Under the pieces are notes generated by a model. The model searched no databases. It was not told where the DNA came from and saw only the letters and a program-made list of their open reading frames with translations. DNA of 64,000 bases from a bacterium (GTDB lineage: Bacteria; Oederibacteriota; Muellerivitia; Muellerivitales; Muellerivitaceae): the NCBI GenBank assembly GCA_035549195.1, contig DASZRK010000012.1, forward strand, positions 1 to 64,000, given 5' to 3'. The number at the start of each line of letters is the position of its first letter. The first letter of the stretch is position 1. A program made the translations under genes and the position numbers. Shown here in pieces: positions 52,085 through 60,286 of the stretch.

Positions 52085-52204
52085 AACCACAGAGAACTCA
52101 GAGTTCCCAGAGTAAGGCAAAGGCCCATTTTGTGATGGAACCCCTCAAAAGGCAAAAGATCCGAAGTCTTGGCAGTCTCTGTGTTCTCTGAGCACTCTGT
52201 GGTC
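52085..52204. repeat. Intergenic hairpin element, CACAGAG word
   Basis: The left arm (52085-52112) reads AACCACAGAG followed by two more CAGAG words. The right arm (52176-52204) is its approximate reverse complement, TCTCTGTG...CTCTGTGGTC. The arms are about 28 bases with a loop of about 60. The right arm contains the hemH stop codon. Confidence 0.7.
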
Positions 52205-53147
52205 AAAGAGGGTTTTGCGCTTCTTCCACTAAAGAGGCGAGCATGGCGATGAAGGAAGGATGGGTCCCGACGGTCTTGGCCCGCACCATGTGGAGCCCTT
52301 TCCACTTGGCCTTGTCCTGGGCCAGTACGTCGATGTCGTAAAGCACTTCCACGTGGTCCACCAGGAAGCCGATGGGGGCCACCACGCAGGCGGCCAGTGT
52401 CTCATAGGTGCGCCGGTCGATGAACTCCGTCAGGTCGGGTTCCAGCCAGGGATCCTCGGGGCGGCCCGAGCGGCTGGTGAAGGCCGTCTGGTAATAGGGC
52501 ATGCCCACCTTTTCGGTGACCAACTGGCAGGTCTCCTCGAACTGCCGGGAATAGCCCGAATCGTGGGCCATCTTCCGGGGGATGCTGTGGGCGGTGAGGA
52601 TGAGCTCGGCCCGGTGACGGGCCTTCTCCTCGGCGGACAGTTGGGCATAGCCTTCCTGCACGTGGGCGGCGATGGCATTGATGAAACCGGGCCGCTTGTG
52701 CCATTCGGGCGCGTAGGTGACGCGGGGGACGGGACGGCGCTGGGCCGCGATCTCCGCCAGGGCCTCGTCCACCTTCTTCAGGTATTTTTCGAAGGAGGCG
52801 GGACTGCGGTGGGGGGCCATGACGATGGCGAATACCTCCTTCTTGTCCTGCCGGGAGAGGTCCAGGAGGGCGTCCTGGATGCGGGGCGCGTAATGGGCGA
52901 ACCCGACGGAGACGGGAATGTCGAGGCCCCGGGCCTTGAGGAGCTTTTCGAGGGCCTGGGCCTGGTCCCGGGTGAGGCGATTGTAGGGCGAGACCCCGCC
53001 GATCCTCTCATATTGCTTGGCCACGAGCTTGAGGCGCTCCGGCGGGACGCCGCGACCGGCGGTCACGTCCTCCAGGAAGGGAACGACGTCCTCGGGCCGT
53101 TCCGGGCCGCCGAAGCCGATGAGAAGGACCGCGTCGAAATTTTTCAT
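52203..53147 (-). CDS. hemH: Ferrochelatase
   Basis: 314 residues, full length. LIGFGGPERPEDVVPFLEDV at the start, catalytic His in ELILTAHSIPRKM, and VDHVEVLYDIDVLAQ with the conserved Glu. It inserts Fe(II) into protoporphyrin (or coproporphyrin) IX. ATG 53147 is chosen by family; the frame upstream runs through a repeat element and has no ribosome site. The gene sits between hemDE and hemG, with a hairpin element on each side. Confidence 0.94.
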   Translation of the reverse strand: MKNFDAVLLIGFGGPERPEDVVPFLEDVTAGRGVPPERLKLVAKQYERIGGVSPYNRLTRDQAQALEKLLKARGLDIPVSVGFAHYAPRIQDALLDLSRQDKKEVFAIVMAPHRSPASFEKYLKKVDEALAEIAAQRRPVPRVTYAPEWHKRPGFINAIAAHVQEGYAQLSAEEKARHRAELILTAHSIPRKMAHDSGYSRQFEETCQLVTEKVGMPYYQTAFTSRSGRPEDPWLEPDLTEFIDRRTYETLAACVVAPIGFLVDHVEVLYDIDVLAQDKAKWKGLHMVRAKTVGTHPSFIAMLASLVEEAQNPL

Positions 53148-53160
53148 GCTAAGACCTATT

Positions 53161-53273
53161 GACCGCGAAAGTGCGAAGGCACGAAGAAAGACCCCGAAAG
53201 ATAGTTGAAGCAAAACGAGAAAAATATCCTTTGGATCTTGTCGATTCTCTTCGCGTCTTCGCTCCTTCGCGGT
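53161..53273. repeat. Intergenic hairpin element, CGCGAAGG word
   Basis: The left arm (53161-53189) is ACCGCGAAAGTGCGAAGG-like; the right arm (53248-53273) is TCTTCGCG...CCTTCGCGGT, roughly its reverse complement. It lies between hemDE and hemH. A similar arm recurs at 58335. Confidence 0.7.
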
Positions 53274-53276
53274 GGA

Positions 53277-55214
53277 TCATGGCTTCCAATTTTTCACCGT
53301 TTCGATCATGGCCCAGACGTTCTCCATGGGGGTCTTGGGCAGGATGCCGTGGCCCAAGTTGAAGATATGGCCCGGTTGACCCGCCGCCTGCCGGAGGACC
53401 TTTTCGGTCTCCCGGCGGACCGTGTCCGGGTCGGTCAGGAGGATCTCGGGGTTCAGGTTGCCCTGAACCGCGAAAGGCCCCAGCAGCTTCCAGGCCTTGT
53501 CGAGGTCCATGCGCCAATCCACCCCGAAGACCGAGGCCCCCATCTGCCGGAAATAGGGATAGAAAGGAGCGGTTTGGGTGCCGAAATAGATGAGCGGGAT
53601 GCTGGGCTGGAGCTTCTTCAACTGTCCGAAAAGGAGCTTCAGGTAGGGAAGCACGAGCCGCTGGAATTCCTCGGGGGCCAGGATACCCACCCAGGAATCG
53701 AACAATTGCAGGGCCTGGGCCCCCGCCTCGGCCTGCCCGTTCAAATAGGCGACCGTGGCCGCCACCAGTTTCTTCATCAGCTCGTCCCAGACCTTGATGT
53801 CGGTGAGGACCGCACGGGTCTTCAGGTAGTCCTTCGAGCCGCCCCCCTCGATGAGATAGGAGGCCAGGGTGAAAGGGGCCCCGGCGAAGCCGATGAGGGG
53901 GATATGGGGCTTGAGGCCCGCGCGGATGAGCCGGACCGCCCGCATGACGTATTCCAATTCATAGGTAATGTCCGCGTTCTGGATGCGGGCCAGGTCCTGG
54001 CCGCCCCGGAAGGGATTATGGATGACCGGGCCCTCGCCCTCCCCGAAGGTGAGCTGAAAGCCGAGCGGTTCGGCGATGAGCAGGATGTCGGCGAAGAGGA
54101 TGGCGGCGTCCACATCCAGCACCTGTTGGGCGGTCACGGTGACCTCGGCGGCCAGTTCGGGGGTCTTGCAAAGCTCCAGGAAGGGGACCTTCGAGCGGAT
54201 CTCCCGGTATTCGGGCAGGTAGCGCCCGGCCTGGCGCATGATCCACATGGGGGTGCGGTCCACCGCTTCCCTCCGGCAGGCCTTCAGGAAGGAGCTCTCG
54301 GAAGGGGAGGCCAGGGTCTTGGCCGGGCGCCTGTCCATGGTCTGGATCAACTGGGCGGCCTTCTTTTGGCAGAGCTCGAAGGACCGCTCGGCCGTTTCCT
54401 TCACCAGGAAACCCATCTTGGGATGTCCGGGTTCCAGGTCGGGCTCGAGGCCGAATTCCCTCAGCGCCTCCGAGCAGACGCTCCCGACGGAGCCGATGAC
54501 CAGGCGCTGGAAGGCATCGTTCAGTTCGGCGGACTGGCCCATCTTTTGGGCCACCTCGAAGACATTGCGGACCTGCTGGGCGCTGGTGAAAAGCGCCACC
54601 TGGGCGTCGCCCTCGATGATGCGTTCCAGGAGGGCCTGAAGGGGCCGGGGATCCTCGGGCAGCGCCCACTTATAGACGGGCACGCTCATGGCTTCGCTTA
54701 CGCCCTGCTGCAGGAGCCCTTCCATGAACTCGGTGTTGGTCACGCCGTATTCCTGCACGGCGACCCGCTGGCCCTTCAAGGGCCGGAAGGTGGCCATGGT
54801 CTCCAACACCTCGCGCCAGGTGTTGGGCTCGGGGACGGTCACGGAGGACTTCAGGCCCTTCTCGGTGAGCGCCTTCACCGACTTGGGGCCCCGGGCCACC
54901 AGCGCCGCATGCTTGAAGGCCTGTTTGATGCGGCTGGGCGCGAAGTTGGCTTCCAGCACCTCGAAGAGGGCCCGGGTGCCCACCCCGGTCATGAAGACGA
55001 CGATGTCGATCTGGCCCTGCTGGAGGGTCTCGAAGAAGCGCAGGGCCTTCTTGTTCTCGGAGAGGGGCACTTCCCGCATGGAGGGGGCGACCAGGGCCTG
55101 GCCGCCGTGACGGGTGATGAGGGCTTCCATTTCCCCGGCCATGCGGCTTTCGAAGGCGGCGACGCGGAGGCCGTTGAAGCCGGTCGTTTCGGTATCTGGG
55201 GCGGGGGTGGTCAT
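53277..55214 (-). CDS. Bifunctional uroporphyrinogen-III synthase / decarboxylase (HemD-HemE fusion)
   Basis: 645 residues. Residues 1-270 are a HemD-type synthase (GLRVAAFESRMAGEME, VVFMTGVGTRALFEVLE, ALFTSAQQVRNVFE, IGSVGSVCSEALREFG). Residues 305-645 are HemE (RTPMWIMRQAGRYLPEYREIR, FADILLIAEPLGF, GFAGAPFTLASYLIEGGGSK, NLGHGILPKTPMENV). It would turn hydroxymethylbilane into uroporphyrinogen III and then coproporphyrinogen III. ATG 55214 has no ribosome site; TATACT ends nine bases before it, so the message may have almost no leader. Confidence 0.93.
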   Translation of the reverse strand: MTTPAPDTETTGFNGLRVAAFESRMAGEMEALITRHGGQALVAPSMREVPLSENKKALRFFETLQQGQIDIVVFMTGVGTRALFEVLEANFAPSRIKQAFKHAALVARGPKSVKALTEKGLKSSVTVPEPNTWREVLETMATFRPLKGQRVAVQEYGVTNTEFMEGLLQQGVSEAMSVPVYKWALPEDPRPLQALLERIIEGDAQVALFTSAQQVRNVFEVAQKMGQSAELNDAFQRLVIGSVGSVCSEALREFGLEPDLEPGHPKMGFLVKETAERSFELCQKKAAQLIQTMDRRPAKTLASPSESSFLKACRREAVDRTPMWIMRQAGRYLPEYREIRSKVPFLELCKTPELAAEVTVTAQQVLDVDAAILFADILLIAEPLGFQLTFGEGEGPVIHNPFRGGQDLARIQNADITYELEYVMRAVRLIRAGLKPHIPLIGFAGAPFTLASYLIEGGGSKDYLKTRAVLTDIKVWDELMKKLVAATVAYLNGQAEAGAQALQLFDSWVGILAPEEFQRLVLPYLKLLFGQLKKLQPSIPLIYFGTQTAPFYPYFRQMGASVFGVDWRMDLDKAWKLLGPFAVQGNLNPEILLTDPDTVRRETEKVLRQAAGQPGHIFNLGHGILPKTPMENVWAMIETVKNWKP

Positions 55215-55223
55215 GTGGGGAAA

Positions 55224-55229
55224 AGTATA
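55224..55229 (-). promoter_or_regulatory. -10 element (TATACT) next to the hemDE start
   Basis: TATACT followed by TTTTCC on the minus strand. The same TATACTTTTCC occurs before the gene that starts at 57388. The distance to ATG 55214 is nine bases, leaving zero to three bases of leader. Confidence 0.5.
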
Positions 55230-55255
55230 GAAGTGGGGATGGGCTAAATCCAGTT

Positions 55256-57388
55256 TCAGGGCTTGGGGAGGGTGGCTCCGACGGTTTGGACCGCCTTAAG
55301 GTTCGAAAGGGCCGGCCCGAAATCGGGAGCCATTTGGACGGAACGTTCGAAGGCCTTTTGTGCGCCGGCCCTGTCCTTGGCCAGCCAGAGCAGACAGCCC
55401 AATTCGTTGAAAAGATGGGCGGCCGGGTAGCCTTTTGACAAGGCCTGGCGCAGATCCTCCAGGGCGGCTTCAAAATTCTCCCGCTTACGCTGGTCCCCGA
55501 AAGCACTGTTCTGCAGATGTAAATAGTAGGATTTCTCCCAAAAACAGGATTCCAGGAAAGGGTCCTTCTCGGTCAAGGAGTGAAGGTGTTCCAAGGTTCC
55601 CAAAGGCCCTGAATAGTCCCTGCCGGTCGGCCGGTTCAGGAAGACGTAAGCCACCTCACCGAAGGCGTCGTTGGCCGCCATCCAAGCTTTCAAGACATTT
55701 TGCGGGATGGATCCACGTGGGAAGAGCCCGAGGCCCAGGCCTCCGTCCTCTGCTCCCAGGTCCTTGGACAGGGAGAACCAACGACCGCCGGGGAATCGCT
55801 CTTGAAGGAAGGAGCCGTAATGATCGTTGGCTAGGACGGCGATCCAAGGCGCTTTCAAGGGTCCGCCTCCTTCCTCAACTGCGCGATCCAAAGGATAGTC
55901 GGCCAAGGTCAGGGATTGGTCGAACATGTCGCTCGGGAAATTCTGGAGGACGCATCCCGGCCCCCATTTCTTTTCCATGGCCTCGATGATCCGGAAGGCC
56001 CGGGCGTTCGCCGCCGAACGGTAGCGCTCCCAGGAGGGTCCGGGGGTCTTCCAACGGTCCTGATAGGGGCCCAGGAAGTGATAGAGGTTGAAAGCGGCCA
56101 TCCCTATCAGGACCAGCCCTAAGAACCAGGGTCTCTTTCGGGAAGGGAGTTGGGAGGCAAGGCCGTCACATCCCCAGGCGGCAAAACCCAGGACGAGCGG
56201 AAAGGTCAAAAAAATCCGGTAGAACTCCAGATTGGCGGAAAGGATCCCCGGGAGCAAGGCCAACACGAAAGCCAAACCGACGCATTTCCAGAAGGGGTCC
56301 TTACGAGCCCTGATGGCGAAGAGAACGCCCATAACGAAGAGGCTTGCGGTCAGGGGATCGAACAAACCTCCCCAATAGGGGCCGTAATAATCGCCATCCA
56401 TCTTCCCCCAAAAAAGGCCGGTCAAATAGGAACTCGAAACAAGGACTTGGAACATCGGGTTGAAAGAATCCGAACCCCATCGAATGGTGTTGATGTAGCT
56501 CCCGTAATGGTTTTGGAAAGCGAAAAAAACAAGGGGAGAAAGCAGGGCCGTGAGCGTGCCGAGAAAAAGGACCAGGGCGCCCTTATCCTTCCAAAGGGTG
56601 GGCAAGGCCAAGAGGATGATCCCTAAGGCCATGGGGCCCCAACCGGGAGGATAAGAGTAGAAGCCAAGGCTGAGCGCCAAGCCCAGGGCGAAAGCGAAGG
56701 CCCGCCGCCGTCGGGTCCGGGGCTCTTTTAGGACCTTGCCAAGCATCCAGAGGGAGGAACATTCGGCCCAAGGGAGCAGGATCGGGGCGTTGCCATTACG
56801 CCCCGTAACGAGACCCCACCAGGCCAGTGCCCCGAAAGCGGTCAAGATCCAGGAGACCCCTTTCGTGAAATAGGTGCGCGCTGTGAGGAAAAGGAGGGGG
56901 ACGACCAGTGCGGATATGAGGGCTGTGAGGAGCCAAAGGCTGGATGGGCCGGGGCCTACGAGCTTGAACCAGAAGGCCAACAGCCATGTGAAAAGGAAAG
57001 GGGCTTGATTGCAGGTATAGAAAAAATGGAGATCTCCGAAACGCTCCAAATGAAAGGCGTTGAGGGAATGCATGGATTCGTCGGGATCAGGCCACCCAGG
57101 GATGGAAAACAATCGATAGAAACGCATGAAGAGGCCCAACGTGATGAAGGCCAGGAACAACATGGGCGATGGGTCCAAAAAAGACCGGTCCCTCGTCAAG
57201 AGGTTGGGAAGGTCCTTGGGTCGGTTAGGAACGCGAAGGGCAAGAAGAGCACCGAGCGTCAAGGCGGCCAAAGCGCACCAGGATTTCGTCGCTGGGGAAA
57301 AGGGAGCCAGCGCGAGGACGAGGTTGGCGGACAGGATCAGAGAGAAATAAAGCCAAAGGATGGGGAAGGGGTGGAGTCGGGTTCTCAC
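55256..57388 (-). CDS. GT39-like membrane glycosyltransferase with C-terminal TPR region
   Basis: 710 residues. About eleven membrane helices (to near 460), with the acidic motif PGWPDPDESMHSLNAFHLER in the first loop expected for GT-C enzymes using lipid-linked sugar. Then a soluble domain and, in the last 100 residues, TPR-like repeats (FEAALEDLRQALSKGYPAAH, AGAQKAFERSVQMAPDFGPAL). GTG 57388 is the start with TATACT seven bases before it, so it may be leaderless. Substrate unknown. Confidence 0.85.
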   Translation of the reverse strand: MRTRLHPFPILWLYFSLILSANLVLALAPFSPATKSWCALAALTLGALLALRVPNRPKDLPNLLTRDRSFLDPSPMLFLAFITLGLFMRFYRLFSIPGWPDPDESMHSLNAFHLERFGDLHFFYTCNQAPFLFTWLLAFWFKLVGPGPSSLWLLTALISALVVPLLFLTARTYFTKGVSWILTAFGALAWWGLVTGRNGNAPILLPWAECSSLWMLGKVLKEPRTRRRRAFAFALGLALSLGFYSYPPGWGPMALGIILLALPTLWKDKGALVLFLGTLTALLSPLVFFAFQNHYGSYINTIRWGSDSFNPMFQVLVSSSYLTGLFWGKMDGDYYGPYWGGLFDPLTASLFVMGVLFAIRARKDPFWKCVGLAFVLALLPGILSANLEFYRIFLTFPLVLGFAAWGCDGLASQLPSRKRPWFLGLVLIGMAAFNLYHFLGPYQDRWKTPGPSWERYRSAANARAFRIIEAMEKKWGPGCVLQNFPSDMFDQSLTLADYPLDRAVEEGGGPLKAPWIAVLANDHYGSFLQERFPGGRWFSLSKDLGAEDGGLGLGLFPRGSIPQNVLKAWMAANDAFGEVAYVFLNRPTGRDYSGPLGTLEHLHSLTEKDPFLESCFWEKSYYLHLQNSAFGDQRKRENFEAALEDLRQALSKGYPAAHLFNELGCLLWLAKDRAGAQKAFERSVQMAPDFGPALSNLKAVQTVGATLPKP

Positions 57389-57395
57389 CCGGAAA

Positions 57396-57401
57396 AGTAT
57401 A
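57396..57401 (-). promoter_or_regulatory. -10 element (TATACT) next to the GT39-like/TPR gene start
   Basis: TTGCCG (-35), a 16-base spacer and TATACT on the minus strand. The predicted RNA start coincides with the GTG at 57388. Confidence 0.5.
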
Positions 57402-57427
57402 GATTCATTGCCGAGGACGGCAAAGTT

Positions 57428-58297
57428 CTAAAGGACGGCGTTGCTCTTGGAGGAGGGTTCCAGGTTCCGGATCTCCACCTGGTAGTCCAGTTTGGAAAGC
57501 GCGTCCGAGCCGCGGAAGGTGCCGGAGACCGCGGCGGCCTCCGTGGGCGAGGGGCCGGCGGCGATGGGGATATGAAGGTCGGACACGGCCAGGCCCCAAC
57601 TGGGGTCGTAACCCCGCCAGCCCGCGCCGGGCAGGTAGATCTCGGTCCAGGCGTGCAGGTCGTGGGCGTCCTTGGAGCCGGGATCGAACTTGTAGCCGCT
57701 CACGAAGCGGGCCGCCAGTCCCATGGCCCGGCAGACGTCCACCAGGAGAACGGCCAGGTCCCGGCAGGCCCCTTCCCGCCGTTTGAGGGTCTTGTGGGCG
57801 GGCAGGGCGTCGCCCTGGGGGCGCGCCACGTGCTGGAACTCCCGGTGGATATGGTCGGTGGCGTGGAAGAGGAAGTTCAGGGCGTTGTCGTCGCTTTCCT
57901 TCAACAGGTCCTGGGCCAGGTTGACGACCGAGGGGTCGGGCGCGGGCTTGAGATAGGGGGTGAGCCCCGCCTGATCGGGGCCGTAGCGGGCGGGCAGGTG
58001 GAGCACCAGGGGGTCGGTGATGAGGTAGTGGAAGGGATTGTCCAGGAGGGTGCTGACGCGGCTTCGCACCGTGAGGTTGAAATGGGAGTGCTTGCCGGCG
58101 AACCAGGCCAGCACCTCGTGGTTGTTGTAGAGGTCCAGGGTCTCGGAAAGCCCCTGGGGCCCGGGATCGACCTTGAGCTCGAAGGATTCCAGGCTTTGGC
58201 TGAAATCGGCCCGGGGCTTGAGGCGGATGGAGGTTGGCTCCAGGAACACCTCCCGGCTATAGGTGTAGTTCAACCGATGTTCGATCTCGAAACGCAT
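57428..58297 (-). CDS. Transglutaminase-like cysteine peptidase (Anbu operon)
   Basis: 289 residues. The N-terminal domain (RFEIEHRLNYTYSREVFLEPTSIRL) typical of these proteins is followed by a transglutaminase core: Cys in RREGACRDLAVLLVDVCR, His in DAHDLHAWTEIYLPGAGW, Asp in GYDPSWG. It is the last gene of the four-gene Anbu operon and probably acts on isopeptide or peptide bonds made by the ATP-grasp partner. ATG 58297 follows GGAGG; a longer frame to 58312 is rejected. Confidence 0.92.
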   Translation of the reverse strand: MRFEIEHRLNYTYSREVFLEPTSIRLKPRADFSQSLESFELKVDPGPQGLSETLDLYNNHEVLAWFAGKHSHFNLTVRSRVSTLLDNPFHYLITDPLVLHLPARYGPDQAGLTPYLKPAPDPSVVNLAQDLLKESDDNALNFLFHATDHIHREFQHVARPQGDALPAHKTLKRREGACRDLAVLLVDVCRAMGLAARFVSGYKFDPGSKDAHDLHAWTEIYLPGAGWRGYDPSWGLAVSDLHIPIAAGPSPTEAAAVSGTFRGSDALSKLDYQVEIRNLEPSSKSNAVL

Positions 58298-58334
58298 AAG
58301 CACCTCCAACAAGAACGGCTGGAACCGCCCCCTG

Positions 58335-58394
58335 ACCGCGAAGGAACGAAGGGGCGAAGTTCAAAAATATTTTTTCTTCCGCTTCCTCAGGGTG
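58335..58394. repeat. Intergenic element, CGCGAAGG word
   Basis: ACCGCGAAGGAACGAAGGGG (58335 on) is close to the left arm at 53161; a weak opposite arm (TTCTTCCGCTTCCTCAGGGTG) ends near 58394. It lies between the transglutaminase and Anbu genes. Confidence 0.55.
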
Positions 58395-58400
58395 AAAAAT

Positions 58401-59132
58401 TCATTTTTCAGGCAGTTTCTGAAGGGCCTTTTGGGCCCAATCGGCCGGGCAAAGCTCGACCGTTTCCCGGACCCGTTTCTTCCACCAGGCCGTGACGTTG
58501 GCCAGGTCCTCCCGCTCGTAGCGGGTCTCCAGCATCTTGTAGGTCCCCTTGCGGTAGAGGACCATGTCGATGGGGAAGTCCACGTCGGTGGCGCTGGTGC
58601 GCGTGGCCTCGAAGGCCAGGTAACCGAGTTTCATGGCCAGTTCCATGGAACTTTCGTAATGGAGCGCCCGGTCGATGAGGGGTTTTCCATAGGCCGACTC
58701 CCCGATGGCGTAATAAGGGGTGCTCTCGGTGACCTCCACCCAGTTGCCCTGGGGATAGACCAGGTAGAGCTTGTGCTCGGCGTCGTTGGAAAGCTGGCCC
58801 CCCACGATGGAGTAGAGGTTGAAGTGGTATCCCGCCTCCTCCAGGGCCTTCTTGTCCTCGTGGATGACCCGGCGCACCTGTTCGGAAAAGATGTTCACCG
58901 CCTTGTAGAGCTTGTCGTAGGAATCCCAACTGGCCTCCAGCTTCTCCTCGAAGTAGGTGAGGGCCTTGTCCCGGGCGGAGCGGAGCCCGGAGGTCATCAG
59001 AAAAAAGGAGTGGTTGCCGTTCTGGTGGACGGAAACCTTGCGGGCGGTGATCTGCTCCATGCCGCTGGTGATGCGGGTATCGGCCAGGGCCACCAGGCCC
59101 TCCTTCACCTTCATGGCGATGCAAAAGGTCAT
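58401..59132 (-). CDS. Anbu, proteasome-related Ntn hydrolase
   Basis: 243 residues. Begins MTFCIAMKVKEGLVALADTR, with Thr2 as the expected nucleophile, D18 and K32 completing the Ntn site. The rest follows the Anbu/HslV beta-subunit fold (FSEQVRRVIHEDKKALEE, YYAIGESAYGKPLIDRAL). Anbu is a bacterial relative of proteasome subunits of unclear substrate. The ATG overlaps the stop of the alpha-E gene (ATGA). Confidence 0.92.
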   Translation of the reverse strand: MTFCIAMKVKEGLVALADTRITSGMEQITARKVSVHQNGNHSFFLMTSGLRSARDKALTYFEEKLEASWDSYDKLYKAVNIFSEQVRRVIHEDKKALEEAGYHFNLYSIVGGQLSNDAEHKLYLVYPQGNWVEVTESTPYYAIGESAYGKPLIDRALHYESSMELAMKLGYLAFEATRTSATDVDFPIDMVLYRKGTYKMLETRYEREDLANVTAWWKKRVRETVELCPADWAQKALQKLPEK

Positions 59133-60124
59133 TGTTCCTGCCTTTCCTGATCGGGATCGGGTGCCCCCCAGGCGGGGGACGCGGCGAAATAATAGGCGAA
59201 AAGGGCCTCGCCCACGGAATTCAATTTGGCCTGGAAATTATCCAGGTATTCGTGCAGTCCCGAGGCGATGATCGCGCTGATATCGGCATAGTCGAGCTCG
59301 GATCGCAGGCGGCCCATGCGCTGTTCCACCGGGTTGCAGTAGGTCCCGGCGGGGGACCCGGTGATGGCCCTCAAGGAACGTTCGGATTCGGTGACGCAAT
59401 AGCTCATGGAGCGGGGGAAGTCCCGGTCGAGGATGAGGAACTCGGCCACTTTCGGGGGTTGGATGAGGCTGTGTTTCTTCCGGTACATCTCGCTGGCGCT
59501 GGCCGACCGCAACAGGGCCGTCCAGAGGATGTTGTCGTAGGGGGTCCCCACGTCCTCCACCTTGGGCAGGAGGATGAAGTATTTCACGTCCAGGATGCGG
59601 GCGGTCTTGTCGGCCCGCTCCATCAGGCGGCCCATGTTGAAGAAGTGCCAGGCCTCACCGTGGGAGAGGGTGGCGTCGGTGATGCCGGAGAAAAGGTGGC
59701 TGAGGACCTTCACGTTGCGGCAGAAGGTGTTGAGGGTCTCGATGCCCGCGTCCGGGTGGCCGGCGGCGCCCTGCACCATGAGATAGAAGCTGTTCAACTG
59801 CTCCCACATCTCGCTGGAAATGACCTCCCGCATGGTGCGGGCGTTCTCCCGGGCCTGTCGGATGCTGGAGAAGACCGAATTGGGGTTGTCCGGGTCCCAG
59901 AGGAGGAAGCGGGTGACGTTCTGGGCCGAGGGTTCGTCGTAGCGCAGTTCGAAGTCGTGATAGTCGCCGGTGGTCACCACCAGGGGCTGCCATTGGCGGT
60001 AGCCGTCGAGTTCGGGCGTGTCGAGGATGAGATTGAGGTTCACCCCGATGAAACGGGCAACGTTCTCGGCCCGCTCCACGTAACGGCCCGTCCAGTAAAG
60101 GGAATCGGCGAGGCGGCTTAGCAT
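59129..60124 (-). CDS. Alpha-E domain protein (Anbu operon)
   Basis: 331 residues, almost all alpha-helical. Begins MLSRLADSLYWTGRYVERAENVAR, the conserved start of alpha-E proteins; other marks are AWHFFNMGRLMERADKTARI and LILDRDFPRSMSYC. Alpha-E proteins always go with circularly permuted ATP-grasp enzymes, transglutaminases and Anbu, but their role is not known. It lies between the ATP-grasp and Anbu genes and is translationally coupled to Anbu. Confidence 0.92.
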   Translation of the reverse strand: MLSRLADSLYWTGRYVERAENVARFIGVNLNLILDTPELDGYRQWQPLVVTTGDYHDFELRYDEPSAQNVTRFLLWDPDNPNSVFSSIRQARENARTMREVISSEMWEQLNSFYLMVQGAAGHPDAGIETLNTFCRNVKVLSHLFSGITDATLSHGEAWHFFNMGRLMERADKTARILDVKYFILLPKVEDVGTPYDNILWTALLRSASASEMYRKKHSLIQPPKVAEFLILDRDFPRSMSYCVTESERSLRAITGSPAGTYCNPVEQRMGRLRSELDYADISAIIASGLHEYLDNFQAKLNSVGEALFAYYFAASPAWGAPDPDQERQEQ

Positions 60125-60136
60125 GGGGCCACCCGT

Positions 60137-60208
60137 GAGGAGTTGGAAGTGGAGAGCGAGGAGTTCAAAGCCATATTCGAGCCTTTAACTCCCGACTCAA
60201 AACCCCCG
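60137..60208. repeat. Intergenic hairpin element, GGAGTT word
   Basis: The left arm has GAGGAGTTGGAAGTGG and GAGGAGTTCAAAG; the right arm has TTTAACTCCCGACTC. The arms are an imperfect inverted repeat. It lies between the alpha-E and ATP-grasp genes. Confidence 0.55.
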
Positions 60209-60286
60209 GATCTTGAATTTCTCGAACCTGATCGAGCGTGATCGGTCATGACGTTTCCTTTAAGCGTTGTTACTCGATGCGATCGG

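Noticed and set aside
53148-53213. Longer ferrochelatase starting at 53213
   Set aside because: The extra residues are encoded by the hairpin element at 53161 and are not part of the family.
53205-55247. Open frame of 680 codons on the plus strand
   Set aside because: Antisense shadow of the HemD-HemE gene, low-complexity Gly/His/Leu composition.
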